The translations under genes and the position numbers were made by a program. This document shows positions 8,001-15,527 of a stretch of DNA of 64,000 nt, piece after piece (the stretch's first letter is position 1; the number at the start of each line of letters is the position of its first letter). This DNA is from CAG-217 sp963605415 (lineage in GTDB: Bacteria; Bacillota; Clostridia; Oscillospirales; Acutalibacteraceae). The notes beneath the pieces were generated by a model that saw nothing but the letters and a program-made list of their open reading frames with translations, was not told the DNA's origin and made no database searches. The DNA lies in the NCBI GenBank assembly GCA_963605415.1, contig CAVCUL010000004.1, forward strand, positions 1-64,000. Direction: 5' to 3'.

Positions 8001-9292
8001 GTAAAGGAAACGGTAAAGCTATCCGTTTGCATCAGCGACTGAATCACCGGATCGTTGACGAACACCTGTGCCTGATTCAGCCACAGCTTACCTCCCTGCT
8101 CTGCAATACCGGCCTTATTCAACTGATACTCATAGGTATAACCGCTGGAATCCGTTTGCTTGGTATACGCCCAGTCTGAAGTTGTATTCAGGTCTGAATC
8201 AAAACGATAACGCATATCCGTAGTGCGCTGTGCCTTGAGCATACCGGTATACTCATCATCCGTAATCGCCAGTACGGAACCGTGCCGGGGAGACAGCTGG
8301 TTTAAGGTGTACTGGGAGTCAGACAGCTTTTCAAAATTCTTAAAGTCCGTAGACTGAAATGCCAAATAATGGCCGCTGTTGCCGTACTCATCTGCCAGCA
8401 GCACCATGGTGTTGGTGCCGGTAATAAAATGAGAGTTACAGCCCTCCAGCTTGGTGCTGGAACTGCTGTACACCTTCACCGGCGTGCAGGCCATATATTG
8501 ATCCGCATCCTTTAAATCCGTAGAGGAAACATAATAAATGGTCTTCTCGCCGTCCGCTTCATTTTTAAAATACATATAATATATGCCGTTTGCGGAATCG
8601 TACATAATGTCCGCGTCAATGGAGGCGTCGCCGTCGGGATTCTTATACAGCAGCTGGGGTGCGCTGTAGTGACTCACATCCAAAAGATTGTCCGTCAGCA
8701 TATAATAGATTTTCTGCTCCGATCCATTGGTAAAGCTGGAAGTGGACAGAGAGAAGTACACCATATACATGCTGGTAGACGCGTCCCAGATCACCTGAGG
8801 CGCCCAGAAACAATGTACCGTCTCGTCAGAAGGCAGTGCAGAGGTACCGTCTGTATTCTGCACATCTTTAATGGAAATATGTGTCTCATCCGTCCAGTTT
8901 ACCAGATCGGAAGAGCGCCAAACGGTCATGGCGTCGTTCACATCCCACCAGCCCAGAGATGCGTCCATATCCGTAGCCACCATATAGAAGTAGCCGTCCT
9001 GGCCGCGGAACAGATACGGGTCACGGGCACAGCCGGTGCCGGTGGTTTGCTCTGTAATGGGTTGACTGCTGTTAAAGGCAGTAAAATTGTAGCCGTCGTC
9101 AGAGACAGCAAATCGAATCTTCTGCTCGCTGGTGGCATTTCCGGTAAAATAAGCAAATACATATTTGCCGTCGGTGGAAGTCGCCGTGGTCGCCGCAGAA
9201 GCTGCAAAAGGCAGAACAGTAAAGCTTGTCAGTGCCGTCAACACTGCAAGAAAAACTGCAATCAGCCGTTTGCCAGTTGGTTTTTTGCGCAT
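5009..9292 (-). CDS. Large secreted GH43-like glycosidase with LamG-like and FIVAR-like modules
   Basis: 1427 residues from ATG 9292, chosen because GGAGG (9301-9305) lies 8 nt upstream; an in-frame upstream ATG at 9343 lacks an SD and would bury the signal peptide. Residues 1-34 are a signal peptide ending ASAA. About 38-370 form a five-bladed GH43-type domain with ARDPYLF, FWAPQVIWD, SIDADI and LEGCNSHF, which probably carry the catalytic base, modulator and acid. About 390-560 resemble a LamG/concanavalin-like fold (FTVSFTHSR, YVDGKLAAT). The remainder has helical Ala-rich stretches like FIVAR modules (600-640, 900-1080) and beta-rich Thr/Ser-rich segments. No sortase, dockerin or SLH signal was seen. 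It probably trims arabinose-, xylose- or galactose-containing plant or host glycans; the substrate cannot be called. It has its own promoter and is followed by a small peptide gene. Confidence 0.85.
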   Translation of the reverse strand: MRKKPTGKRLIAVFLAVLTALTSFTVLPFAASAATTATSTDGKYVFAYFTGNATSEQKIRFAVSDDGYNFTAFNSSQPITEQTTGTGCARDPYLFRGQDGYFYMVATDMDASLGWWDVNDAMTVWRSSDLVNWTDETHISIKDVQNTDGTSALPSDETVHCFWAPQVIWDASTSMYMVYFSLSTSSFTNGSEQKIYYMLTDNLLDVSHYSAPQLLYKNPDGDASIDADIMYDSANGIYYMYFKNEADGEKTIYYVSSTDLKDADQYMACTPVKVYSSSSTKLEGCNSHFITGTNTMVLLADEYGNSGHYLAFQSTDFKNFEKLSDSQYTLNQLSPRHGSVLAITDDEYTGMLKAQRTTDMRYRFDSDLNTTSDWAYTKQTDSSGYTYEYQLNKAGIAEQGGKLWLNQAQVFVNDPVIQSLMQTDSFTVSFTHSRSTDDNNLCTDGTIFSLSNADVDYIRLGCDGTLSVYSGGAVQTASTKANITAGKEANYTISYNGKETTLYVDGKLAATITASIDTRQASSNSAFYVGLGYSDAANSSNSVRMIGSYGNLQFSADSAQGTTSELTSRVAAFESMLESGTVYTNASAAYAAYVQANRLLDAVRYGSADVSAATLKAAADALTAGMDAMQEYTQPQLGKGYFGTTEATDGYTNVLYSTKDYVYSGETTKDEYQEIGYIKFKIATPSTTVLVKQDDSIPGFPVVVESKKSENSSGSIFNKKTTYGKIAYVAPLSSDLMLSHLWYGYAEREHTAWPGKTAESNTATFGYQADTTADMTVNQDNTETPRFWNNQAFLNPTFGTNEYVKTYTGLQFTTKVIGNRNDQSKDNAAENLTLNSTQYVLNYQPLADAVSALDTATQKQVAAQYKEGGLADLLAKADTVSGVNPAAYNYAFDTAGAVTDYQSDASAAMTAYSASTVSTTTDVYTALRTVMDTCMSTYAVGNTVLDDGSTKYVAALWNDFAGAYKAAQSTFAALSENEYQKDATALRTLADNLQAAYDALCGYGDYDALNSAVSRVKTVVAAGKDGYYAADKYQALSKTLTDVLTAAYTDDGTSYALSEKQQTTIDTYTAQLLSAYTDCMYSNQFTVTFTVDGQTVSTDSYDANASVTLTAPDATNGTWTVNGTAAVGEGASYTFEVVSDTTVAFTSGAQADTVTVTDLSAFGDSVYSQYAVSTDKALSAVLAAAPARTLVGYHLDGWLVNGQNAAKLDGSQAVSAFATDGTLRIKPVYSANAGTYTFDAPYTLTSDAEDFLCWALPVDDSTYRVVSYSATYNCFATGAKSDFVAITESNFSQYSLQGVTSVAQLQQKAPIASMRGAAEDSTGQNGQVWNTELGKLTLVCQYTQGTDAAYTVTACGVEFNNSADGKGSKTVITKSNSQTESCQYLISYSFSKVSGKTYSARSYVVYTDGQGQRHTSYSPWTNVTLAK

Positions 9293-9353
9293 AGTTTGCA
9301 CCTCCGAATCGTCAATTGGCCAGTAATCGACATACTTCGCCAAATTCGACTAT

Positions 9354-9425
9354 ATATTACTGTTATACCTGGATAATGTCAATAGATTGTGAATATTTAA
9401 TACACATTTTTGCGGGTGTTCACCC
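9354..9425 (-). promoter_or_regulatory. Promoter of the GH43-like gene
   Basis: On minus, -35 TTGACA (9377-9382), a 17-nt spacer and -10 TAATAT (9354-9359) form a near-consensus sigma-A promoter, leaving a leader of about 55 nt. A short inverted repeat GGGTG-TT-CACCC (9414-9425) lies 31 nt upstream of the -35 and could bind a regulator. Confidence 0.75.
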
Positions 9426-9489
9426 CTGTTAGACAGTTTCTTTATTCATTGTTCGCCGACTTATTTTGACATGCGGTCTGTTATATACG

Positions 9490-9525
9490 AAAAGATCCGA
9501 AACGCTTGCGCGTATCGGATCTTTT
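9490..9525. terminator. Hairpin terminator after the groESL repeat region
   Basis: An 11-bp stem (9490-9500 with 9515-9525) continues after one A-A mismatch into ACGC/GCGT with loop TTGC. It has a T-run on plus (9522-9527) and four U on minus. In the minus direction it is the first terminator after groEL, 465 nt past the groEL stop, so the groESL transcript probably includes all the repeats and ends here. Confidence 0.7.
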
Positions 9526-9558
9526 TTGATTGATATTGAATGACTTATGGCCAAAATC

Positions 9559-9572
9559 GCGTTTATAAACGC
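9559..9572. repeat. Perfect 14-nt palindrome bordering the repeat array
   Basis: GCGTTTATAAACGC is its own reverse complement. It lies one nt from the outermost copy of the groEL-tail repeat and may mark its boundary or act as a structure or binding site. Confidence 0.6.
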
Positions 9573-9573
9573 C

Positions 9574-10007
9574 ACACATCAGCCATGCGGCTACGCAAAG
9601 GTCCACCGGACCTTTGCTCCCAAATCAAAGATTTGGAGCCTTGTGCCGCATCATCTCATGCGGGATTAGTACATCCCGCCCTGGCAGATCAGACTTTCTC
9701 TGCACTGCTCTCGGTGATATGCGGCTATGTCCGCAACACATCAGCCATGCGGCTACGCAAAGGTCCACCGGACCTTTGCTCCCAAATCAAAGATTTGGAG
9801 CCTTGTGCCGCATCATCTCATGCGGGATTAGTACATCCCGCCCTGGCAGATCAGACTTTCTCTGCACTGCTCTCGGTGATATGCGGCTATGTCCGCAACA
9901 CATCAGCCATGCGGCTACGCAAAGGTCCACCGGACCTTTGCTCCCAAATCAAAGATTTGGAGCCTTGTGCCGCATCATCTCATGCGGGATTAGTACATCC
10001 CGCCCTG
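9574..10007 (-). repeat. Tandem array of three identical groEL-tail repeats (110-nt core, 162-nt period)
   Basis: Three cores at 9574-9683, 9736-9845 and 9898-10007 read identical, separated by two identical 52-nt spacers (9684-9735, 9846-9897). The gene-proximal core overlaps groEL: it starts with the codons for QGGMY and the TAA stop, so each further copy repeats the last six groEL codons with the stop and 92 nt of 3' sequence. Each core contains a perfect GCAAAGGTCC-GGT-GGACCTTTGC hairpin and a second hairpin CTCCAAATC-loop-GATTTGGGAG. This array together with the promoter, terminator and palindrome accounts for the 697-nt interval 9293-9989; I see no gene in it. Confidence 0.92.
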
Positions 10008-11630
10008 AGATGCTGCGGCCATCGCAGCAGCATTTGCAGCGTCAGCCTGCGGGTCCTTAATATCGGTCACCAGGCTCTCGGTAGTCAGCACCATAGCAGC
10101 CACGGAAGCGGCGTTCTGGATTGCAGAACGGGTCACCTTCGCCGGGTCCACGATACCGGCCTCAATCATATCGCCATAGGTGTTGGTGGCAAAGTTGAAG
10201 CCGTAACCGCTCTTACCGGAGGCCATGATCTTGTCTACAATCACGCTGCCCTCCAGTCCTGCGTTGGCAGCGATCTGGCGTACAGGCTCCTCCAGAGCCT
10301 TCAGCACAATCTTCACGCCAGTCTTAAAGTCTGCGTCATCGGTATCCAGCAACTTCTCCACAGCGGGAATGGTGTTGATCAGCGCCACGCCGCCGCCGGC
10401 AACGATGCCCTCTTCCACGGCAGCCTTGGTAGCAGCCAGGGCGTCCTCAATGCGCAGCTTCTTTTCTTTCATCTCGGTCTCGGTAGCAGCGCCCACTTTG
10501 ACAACGGCTACACCGCCGGCCATCTTGGCCAGGCGCTCCTGCAGCTTCTCCCGATCAAAGTCAGAGGTGGAAGCCTCAATGGCGGTACGAATCTGAGCCA
10601 CACGGGCTTTAATATCCTCGCTGTTGCCGGCACCGTCAACAATAATGGTATTCTCCTTGGTTACCTTCACCTGACGAGCGGTACCCAACATCTGCATGGT
10701 AGCATCTTTCAGTTCCAAACCCAGGTCAGATGTAATCACCTGACCACCGGTCAGTACGGCGATATCTTGCAGCATATCCTTGCGGCGATCACCAAAGCCG
10801 GGAGCCTTGACGCAAACGCAGGTAAAGGTGCCACGCAGCTTGTTCAGCAAAATGGTCTGCAGGGCTTCGCCCTCCACATCTTCAGCAATGATTACCAGCT
10901 TCTGGCCATTCTTCAGTACGGCCTCCAGCAAAGGCAGAATATCCTGAACGGTACTGATTTTCTTATCTGTAATTAGGATTTTGGCGTCGTCCAACACAGC
11001 CTCCATCTTATCGGTATCGGTCACCATATAGGGAGAAATGTAGCCACGATCAAACTGCATACCCTCAACCACCTCGCAGGTGGTCTCTGCGGTCTTGGAC
11101 TCCTCTACGGTAATCACGCCATCTGCAGATACCTTTTCCATGGCCTCAGCAATCAGCTTACCAACCATCTCGTCTGCAGCGGAAACAGTAGCCACACGGG
11201 CGATGTCGTCGCTGCCGCTGACTGCCTTGCTCTCTTCCTGAATCTCGGCCACAGCCGCATCTACAGCAGCCTTAATACCGTTCTTAACAACCATGGGGTT
11301 AGCACCGGCGGCTACATTCTTCATGCCCTCACGCACCAGCGCCTGGGCCAGCAATGTAGCGGTAGTGGTGCCGTCACCGGCATCGTCATTGGTCTTGGAA
11401 GAAACTTCCTTTACCAGCTGAGCGCCCATATTCTCAAAAGGCTCCTCCAGCTCAATCTCCTTAGCAATGGTTACACCGTCATTGGTAATCAGCGGTGCGC
11501 CGTACTTTTTATCCAGTACCACATTGCGTCCCTTGGGGCCAAGGGTAATCTTAACAGTATTGGCCAGCTTGTCAATACCGGTTTGCAGCGCCTTGCGGGC
11601 GTCCTCGCCGTAAATAATATCTTTTGCCAT
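9990..11630 (-). CDS. groEL: 60-kDa chaperonin GroEL
   Basis: 546 residues, full family length. GroEL assembles as a double ring and folds cytosolic proteins with GroES in an ATP-dependent cycle. The N-terminus carries KDIIYGEDARKAL and TLGPKGRNVVLDKKYG; the ATP-site motif DDAGDGTTTATLL lies near residue 83. The C-terminus has a short QGGMY tail in place of the GGM repeats of enteric GroEL. ATG 11630 has AAGGAGGAG upstream. It lies 14 nt after groES and is transcribed from the CIRCE promoter. Its last six codons are inside the tandem repeat described separately. Confidence 0.98.
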   Translation of the reverse strand: MAKDIIYGEDARKALQTGIDKLANTVKITLGPKGRNVVLDKKYGAPLITNDGVTIAKEIELEEPFENMGAQLVKEVSSKTNDDAGDGTTTATLLAQALVREGMKNVAAGANPMVVKNGIKAAVDAAVAEIQEESKAVSGSDDIARVATVSAADEMVGKLIAEAMEKVSADGVITVEESKTAETTCEVVEGMQFDRGYISPYMVTDTDKMEAVLDDAKILITDKKISTVQDILPLLEAVLKNGQKLVIIAEDVEGEALQTILLNKLRGTFTCVCVKAPGFGDRRKDMLQDIAVLTGGQVITSDLGLELKDATMQMLGTARQVKVTKENTIIVDGAGNSEDIKARVAQIRTAIEASTSDFDREKLQERLAKMAGGVAVVKVGAATETEMKEKKLRIEDALAATKAAVEEGIVAGGGVALINTIPAVEKLLDTDDADFKTGVKIVLKALEEPVRQIAANAGLEGSVIVDKIMASGKSGYGFNFATNTYGDMIEAGIVDPAKVTRSAIQNAASVAAMVLTTESLVTDIKDPQADAANAAAMAAASQGGMY

Positions 11631-11644
11631 AATGGAACTCCTCC

Positions 11645-11917
11645 TTACTCAACTACGGCCAAAATGTCTTTGACCTCAGAAATGGTGTACTCCTGGCCGT
11701 CCACCTTGATTTGGGTGCCACTGTACTTGCCGATAATCACCTTATCGCCAACAGCAACGGTCATGGGGTGTTTTTCAGTGCCGGGGCCGACGGCAACAAC
11801 CTGAGACACCTCAGGCTTCTCCTGTGCAGAAGCAGCCAGAATGATGCCGGAAGCGGTGGTTTCCTCAGCCTCGCAGGCTTTCAGCAGAACACGGTCTGCA
11901 AGCGGTTTAATAGTCAT
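11645..11917 (-). CDS. groES: 10-kDa co-chaperonin GroES
   Basis: 90 residues, usual length. It caps GroEL rings. MTIKPLADRVLLK at the N-terminus and VGDKVIIGKYSGTQIKVDGQEY are typical of the family, and a mobile-loop equivalent (EEETTASGIILA-like) is at about residues 16-28. ATG 11917 has GAGGTGA upstream. It is the first gene of the groESL operon behind a CIRCE element. Confidence 0.97.
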   Translation of the reverse strand: MTIKPLADRVLLKACEAEETTASGIILAASAQEKPEVSQVVAVGPGTEKHPMTVAVGDKVIIGKYSGTQIKVDGQEYTISEVKDILAVVE

Positions 11918-11951
11918 AACTTTTCACCTCGTCAAAAGTATTTGTTTTGTA

Positions 11952-11978
11952 TTAGCACTCTTCACTTCCGAGTGCTAA
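11952..11978 (-). promoter_or_regulatory. CIRCE element (HrcA operator)
   Basis: TTAGCACTC (11952-11960), a 9-nt spacer and GAGTGCTAA (11970-11978) match the CIRCE consensus exactly. It lies just downstream of the -10 of the groES promoter, so HrcA should repress groESL. hrcA itself is not in this window. Confidence 0.98.
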
Positions 11979-11983
11979 TACTT

Positions 11984-12011
11984 ATTTTAGCAAGTTTTTT
12001 CCATTTGTCAA
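11984..12011 (-). promoter_or_regulatory. Sigma-A promoter of groESL
   Basis: On minus, -35 TTGACA (12006-12011), a 16-nt spacer and -10 TAAAAT (11984-11989) lie directly upstream of CIRCE. Confidence 0.85.
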
Positions 12012-12073
12012 TAGGATTTGAAAATTCTTCATAAAAAATCCGATTTTCTGTGATATCTCGGTCAAAAAACGAC

Positions 12074-12111
12074 AAAAAAGCCGACTCTGTCGACAAATGC
12101 CGACAGAGTCG
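12074..12111 (-). terminator. Terminator of the trmK-to-metallophosphoesterase operon
   Basis: An 11-bp perfect stem (12082-12092 with 12101-12111) with an 8-nt loop and a U-rich tail on minus, 5 nt past the metallophosphoesterase stop. Confidence 0.85.
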
Positions 12112-12116
12112 TTAAA

Positions 12117-13457
12117 TTAGTCAAGCACCGGCATACCGGAGGTGGTAATCTCCTGCATAGTAACGGACTCACGGGCGTCATTCTGGTACTTATCCTGATA
12201 ATAGTTCTCCTGGTGGAAATCCAGACCACCGTTCTTATCATAATCCAAAATGGTGCAGCCGCGCTGGGTTCCCTTTTTATAAATACCTACATATGCTAAA
12301 TAGTCAATGGAATAGCCATAGGTCAGGTTGATCCCCTTGTAGTTCAGGGAGAAGTTGTTGTAGTGGTCATGTCCGCAGAAGGTGCTGTCCGTGCTCCCCA
12401 GCTGTTGCATGGTTTCAAACAGCTGATCGGAATAAATACCGCAGTACACCACCTTGCCGCTTTCGCCGGGCAAGCCGTACCGATACTTTACATTTTCTGT
12501 ATCCTGGTAATCATTCTCCACATATTCCGACCAGGCCAGCCGATACTCCTCCAGCGGAAAATGGAAAAACAAAGAAGTCGGTACCACCTTTACTAACTGG
12601 GCGTAAGATTTCTGTTTAGCTGCAGACAGTTTTTTCGCCGCTGTCTGATTTCGTTCTGCCAGATCGCCGACTACCTGCTTATACCACGCAATCTGATTCT
12701 CGTGGATATTGTCATAAAACCAACGCACACCCAAAACATCACCGTCCACATAAGAGTGGCTGTCCAGGGCAATCAGCGAACGGGTGATCACCCCGTCACT
12801 GTTGACAATATTAATCACCTGATTGCCGGAGCCGTCTACATCCTCCGGACCGGGTTGGAGCAGACAATGCTTATATTGCTTGCTGCGATAAAAATCTGTC
12901 AATTCTTCTCTGGTATAGTAGCTGTAAGCCTCTGTATCGTGGTTACCGTAAGCCAGTGTCCAATAGACGCCCAGTGTTTCCATCAGTTCCGCAAACACTT
13001 TTGCGCCGGATTTGTTATTGAATGTACCTGCCTGGAATGGTACCGGATAAGAAATGTCGCCGGTGACCACTACCAGATCCGGTTTTTCAACCCGAATCAT
13101 GGTAGCAACAGTATTGATGGCCATGCCGTCCTTCTTAATAGACATCCAACCGCCGCCGATATGTACATCCGTCAGCTGCATTACTTTCAGACCCTTGTCG
13201 CTCTTAATGTTCACATAACCGTTTTCCTCTACACTGTAGTCCAGCTGGGCGCAACCGGCAGAGCTGTAATTGTGGGCCTTGTTGATGTTGGACTGCACAC
13301 CGATTACTGAAATCACCGTTGTAATCCCCACAAACAGCGCCAAAATGACTAAGAACCCGATAAAAATCTTCAGTGCGATCTTCCGGTGCTTTTTTTTAGC
13401 CAATACCCTTTCCAATTTTTGCTCTTCAGTCAAAAGAGCCTCTTTTTTGTTAGACAT
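12117..13457 (-). CDS. Membrane-anchored calcineurin-like metallophosphoesterase
   Basis: 446 residues. A single hydrophobic segment at about 28-51 follows a basic N-terminus and anchors the protein, with the catalytic domain probably outside. Metallophosphoesterase motifs appear in order: DVHIGGG (about 97), GDISYP (about 135), GNHDTE (about 171) and GHDHYNN (about 364), supplying the di-metal ligands. The substrate (nucleotide, phospholipid or teichoic precursor) cannot be inferred. ATG 13457 overlaps the end of the CDF gene by 8 nt and has GGGGGAG upstream, so it is translated from the same message. Confidence 0.88.
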   Translation of the reverse strand: MSNKKEALLTEEQKLERVLAKKKHRKIALKIFIGFLVILALFVGITTVISVIGVQSNINKAHNYSSAGCAQLDYSVEENGYVNIKSDKGLKVMQLTDVHIGGGWMSIKKDGMAINTVATMIRVEKPDLVVVTGDISYPVPFQAGTFNNKSGAKVFAELMETLGVYWTLAYGNHDTEAYSYYTREELTDFYRSKQYKHCLLQPGPEDVDGSGNQVINIVNSDGVITRSLIALDSHSYVDGDVLGVRWFYDNIHENQIAWYKQVVGDLAERNQTAAKKLSAAKQKSYAQLVKVVPTSLFFHFPLEEYRLAWSEYVENDYQDTENVKYRYGLPGESGKVVYCGIYSDQLFETMQQLGSTDSTFCGHDHYNNFSLNYKGINLTYGYSIDYLAYVGIYKKGTQRGCTILDYDKNGGLDFHQENYYQDKYQNDARESVTMQEITTSGMPVLD

Positions 13458-14346
13458 TTATTACTCCCCCATTTTTGTTTTGTTCAATTTTCGCTTCTGG
13501 TGCGCCGGGACAAATTGCCGCTGTAAGATCCGCACCCATTTCTGCCTGCAAAATCGCACGCAACCCCTCTTGTAACTGCGCCGCTGCTCCTACCGTGGTT
13601 TGGTCCGTGGTAAGATCAGCCGTAAAGGCCAGGTGCCGACCGTAACGGTGGCATTGCACATTGTATGCGCCGGTCACCCCCGGCTGTGCTGCAAGCAGCG
13701 CCTGCACACGATCGCAATTCTCCGCCTCCCGCTTGCCCAAAATGCAGGCAAAGGAGGAGGCGCAGGACTTGGCACCGCTAATCAACAGCACTGCACTGAT
13801 GGCGATACCGAAATAACCATCCACCGGTACTCCTACCACCCGAGTCAGGGTAAAGGAAATCAAAGTGGAGAGGGTAATAAAAAAGTCCAAAATACTGTCC
13901 GTAAACAGTCCTTTCAGCACCGGCGACGAATGGCGCCGATCCTTAAGCTTGTAATACGCACCCAACCCCAGCTTGGCCACAGCCGTTATGCCGATAATTA
14001 CCGCATACCGCACAGAGAACCAGATCGGTGCCGGATAAAGCGTTCGCTCCAGAGACACATAGCCAAAACCAAAGCCGGTACCTACAATCACAACTGATGT
14101 GATAAACCCGGTTAAGTCCTCCGCTCTGCCTAAGCCAAACGGGTACTTCGGCGAGGTGCGCACAGAAAGCCAGAAGCCCACCAGCGCAATAATACACACT
14201 ACGCTGTCCAGCGCGTTATTCAACGAGTCCACATAAATCGAAATGCTGTTGGTGGAAATACCCACATACAGCTTAACCATAAATAGGCACAAATTCGCGC
14301 AGATTCCAAAGATAGCTGCACGCATTCGCGCCTTTGTTTCTTTCAT
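13450..14346 (-). CDS. Cation diffusion facilitator (CDF) metal transporter
   Basis: 298 residues with about six membrane segments and a C-terminal cytoplasmic domain. The family exports divalent metals such as Zn, Mn or Fe by proton antiport. Metal-site residues are visible as VDSLNNALDS in TM2 and FTDSILDF in TM5; both helices use Asp pairs and lack the common His, a pattern seen in Mn-type CDF proteins, so Mn is a possible but unproven substrate. ATG 14346 has AGGGGGAG upstream. It lies 30 nt after ispF and overlaps the metallophosphoesterase gene. Confidence 0.85.
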   Translation of the reverse strand: MKETKARMRAAIFGICANLCLFMVKLYVGISTNSISIYVDSLNNALDSVVCIIALVGFWLSVRTSPKYPFGLGRAEDLTGFITSVVIVGTGFGFGYVSLERTLYPAPIWFSVRYAVIIGITAVAKLGLGAYYKLKDRRHSSPVLKGLFTDSILDFFITLSTLISFTLTRVVGVPVDGYFGIAISAVLLISGAKSCASSFACILGKREAENCDRVQALLAAQPGVTGAYNVQCHRYGRHLAFTADLTTDQTTVGAAAQLQEGLRAILQAEMGADLTAAICPGAPEAKIEQNKNGGVINV

Positions 14347-14376
14347 ATTCTATACACTCCCCCTCTTGCGCATGGC

Positions 14377-14850
14377 TTACTGTCTTTCGATCAATGCAAC
14401 AGCGTGAGCAGCCATGCCCGCGCCGGTGCCGGTAAAGCCAAGTCCCTCCTCTGTGGTAGCTTTTACGCTAACCTGCTCCAATTGCACCCGGCAGGCAGCA
14501 GCAATATTACCGCGCATTTCATCAATATACGGTGCCAGCTTTGGCCGCTGAGCCAAAAGCGTGGCGTCTATATTCTCAATTCTGTAGCCGTGAGCGATTA
14601 AAACCTGCGCCACTTCTTCCAGCAGCTTTAGGCTGTCCGCTCCTTTCCAGCGGTCATCCGTGTCCGGAAACAGGTGGCCAATATCGCCCAGCGCCGCAGC
14701 GCCCAGCAGCGCATCAGAGATGGCGTGGAGCAGCACATCCGCGTCGCTGTGTCCCAGAAGTCCCTTTTCAAAAGGAACAGTCACACCGCCTAAGATCAGT
14801 GGGCGGCCCTCCACCAGTTTATGTACATCATAGCCGTGGCCGATACGCAT
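14377..14850 (-). CDS. ispF: 2-C-methyl-D-erythritol 2,4-cyclodiphosphate synthase
   Basis: 157 residues, usual length; a cytosolic trimer. It cyclises CDP-ME 2-phosphate to MEcPP in the MEP pathway. Metal ligands are in GYDVHKL (D8, H10) and HSDADVLLHAISD (H42), and the AALGDIGHLFPDTD segment is typical. The ATG overlaps the ispD stop (TAATG), so the two are translationally coupled, as in many Firmicutes. Confidence 0.97.
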   Translation of the reverse strand: MRIGHGYDVHKLVEGRPLILGGVTVPFEKGLLGHSDADVLLHAISDALLGAAALGDIGHLFPDTDDRWKGADSLKLLEEVAQVLIAHGYRIENIDATLLAQRPKLAPYIDEMRGNIAAACRVQLEQVSVKATTEEGLGFTGTGAGMAAHAVALIERQ

Positions 14851-15527
14851 TATTCTACCTCCTTTGCTCTCAGAATCGCCTCTGCCATAGGCAGGTCCTC
14901 CGGGGTGGTGATCTTCATATTGGTATATTCGCCGATCACAACGGATACCGGTATGCCAATATTCTCCATCAGCTTACAATCATCCGTAAAATCACCGCCC
15001 TCGGCCTTGGCTTTCTCCATAGCCTGCCTGTACAGGTCAAAGCGAAAGATCTGAGGTGTTTGAATGGCAATCAGCTGGGAGCGGTCCGGGGTGTCCGTGA
15101 TCTCGTAGTCGTCGTTGATCACCTTAATGGTGTCTTTTACAAAAACACCGGTGGCCGCCGCGCCGGTCTCTTTTGCCCGGTGCAGAGTGTCCAAGATCTC
15201 GTCCCGGGTCACCAGGGGCCGAGCACCGTCGTGGATCAGCAACAGGTCGCAGTCGTCAATGGTGTCCACTGCATTTTGCACGCTCTCCTGCCGGGTCTTG
15301 CCGCCAAACACAAAGCTCACTTTCTCCTGGGACAGCAGGGCGGACATAGCGTCCACATCCGCAGGACGACACACCACCAGCACCTCGTCCACCTGGGGCA
15401 GGTCCGCAAAAGCGGCCACCGTGCGGGCGATCACCGGCGTACCGCACAGGGGCAGCAGCACCTTGTTCTTTGCACTTTGCATACGACTGCCGGAACCGGC
15501 AGCCACGATCACAGCCACATTAGCCAA
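14850..15527 (-). CDS. ispD: 2-C-methyl-D-erythritol 4-phosphate cytidylyltransferase
   Basis: 225 residues. It makes CDP-ME from MEP and CTP. The nucleotide-binding loop AAGSGSRMQSAKNK is at 9-22, and VLIHDGARPLV-like and ITTPEDL segments follow. The start is a TTG at 15527 overlapping the rqcH end, with AAAGGA about 9 nt upstream; a GTG at 15518 is the alternative. It is coupled to ispF. Confidence 0.96.
   Translation of the reverse strand: MANVAVIVAAGSGSRMQSAKNKVLLPLCGTPVIARTVAAFADLPQVDEVLVVCRPADVDAMSALLSQEKVSFVFGGKTRQESVQNAVDTIDDCDLLLIHDGARPLVTRDEILDTLHRAKETGAAATGVFVKDTIKVINDDYEITDTPDRSQLIAIQTPQIFRFDLYRQAMEKAKAEGGDFTDDCKLMENIGIPVSVVIGEYTNMKITTPEDLPMAEAILRAKEVE

Noticed and set aside
9574..10007. 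Possible CRISPR array
   Set aside because: Repeats are 110 nt and the two spacers are identical to each other; there are no cas genes. It is a tandem duplication of the groEL end.
9540..10060. Repetitive protein frame on plus across the groEL-tail repeats
   Set aside because: The period of 162 nt is divisible by three, which keeps frames open by chance; there is no SD and it runs antisense into groEL.
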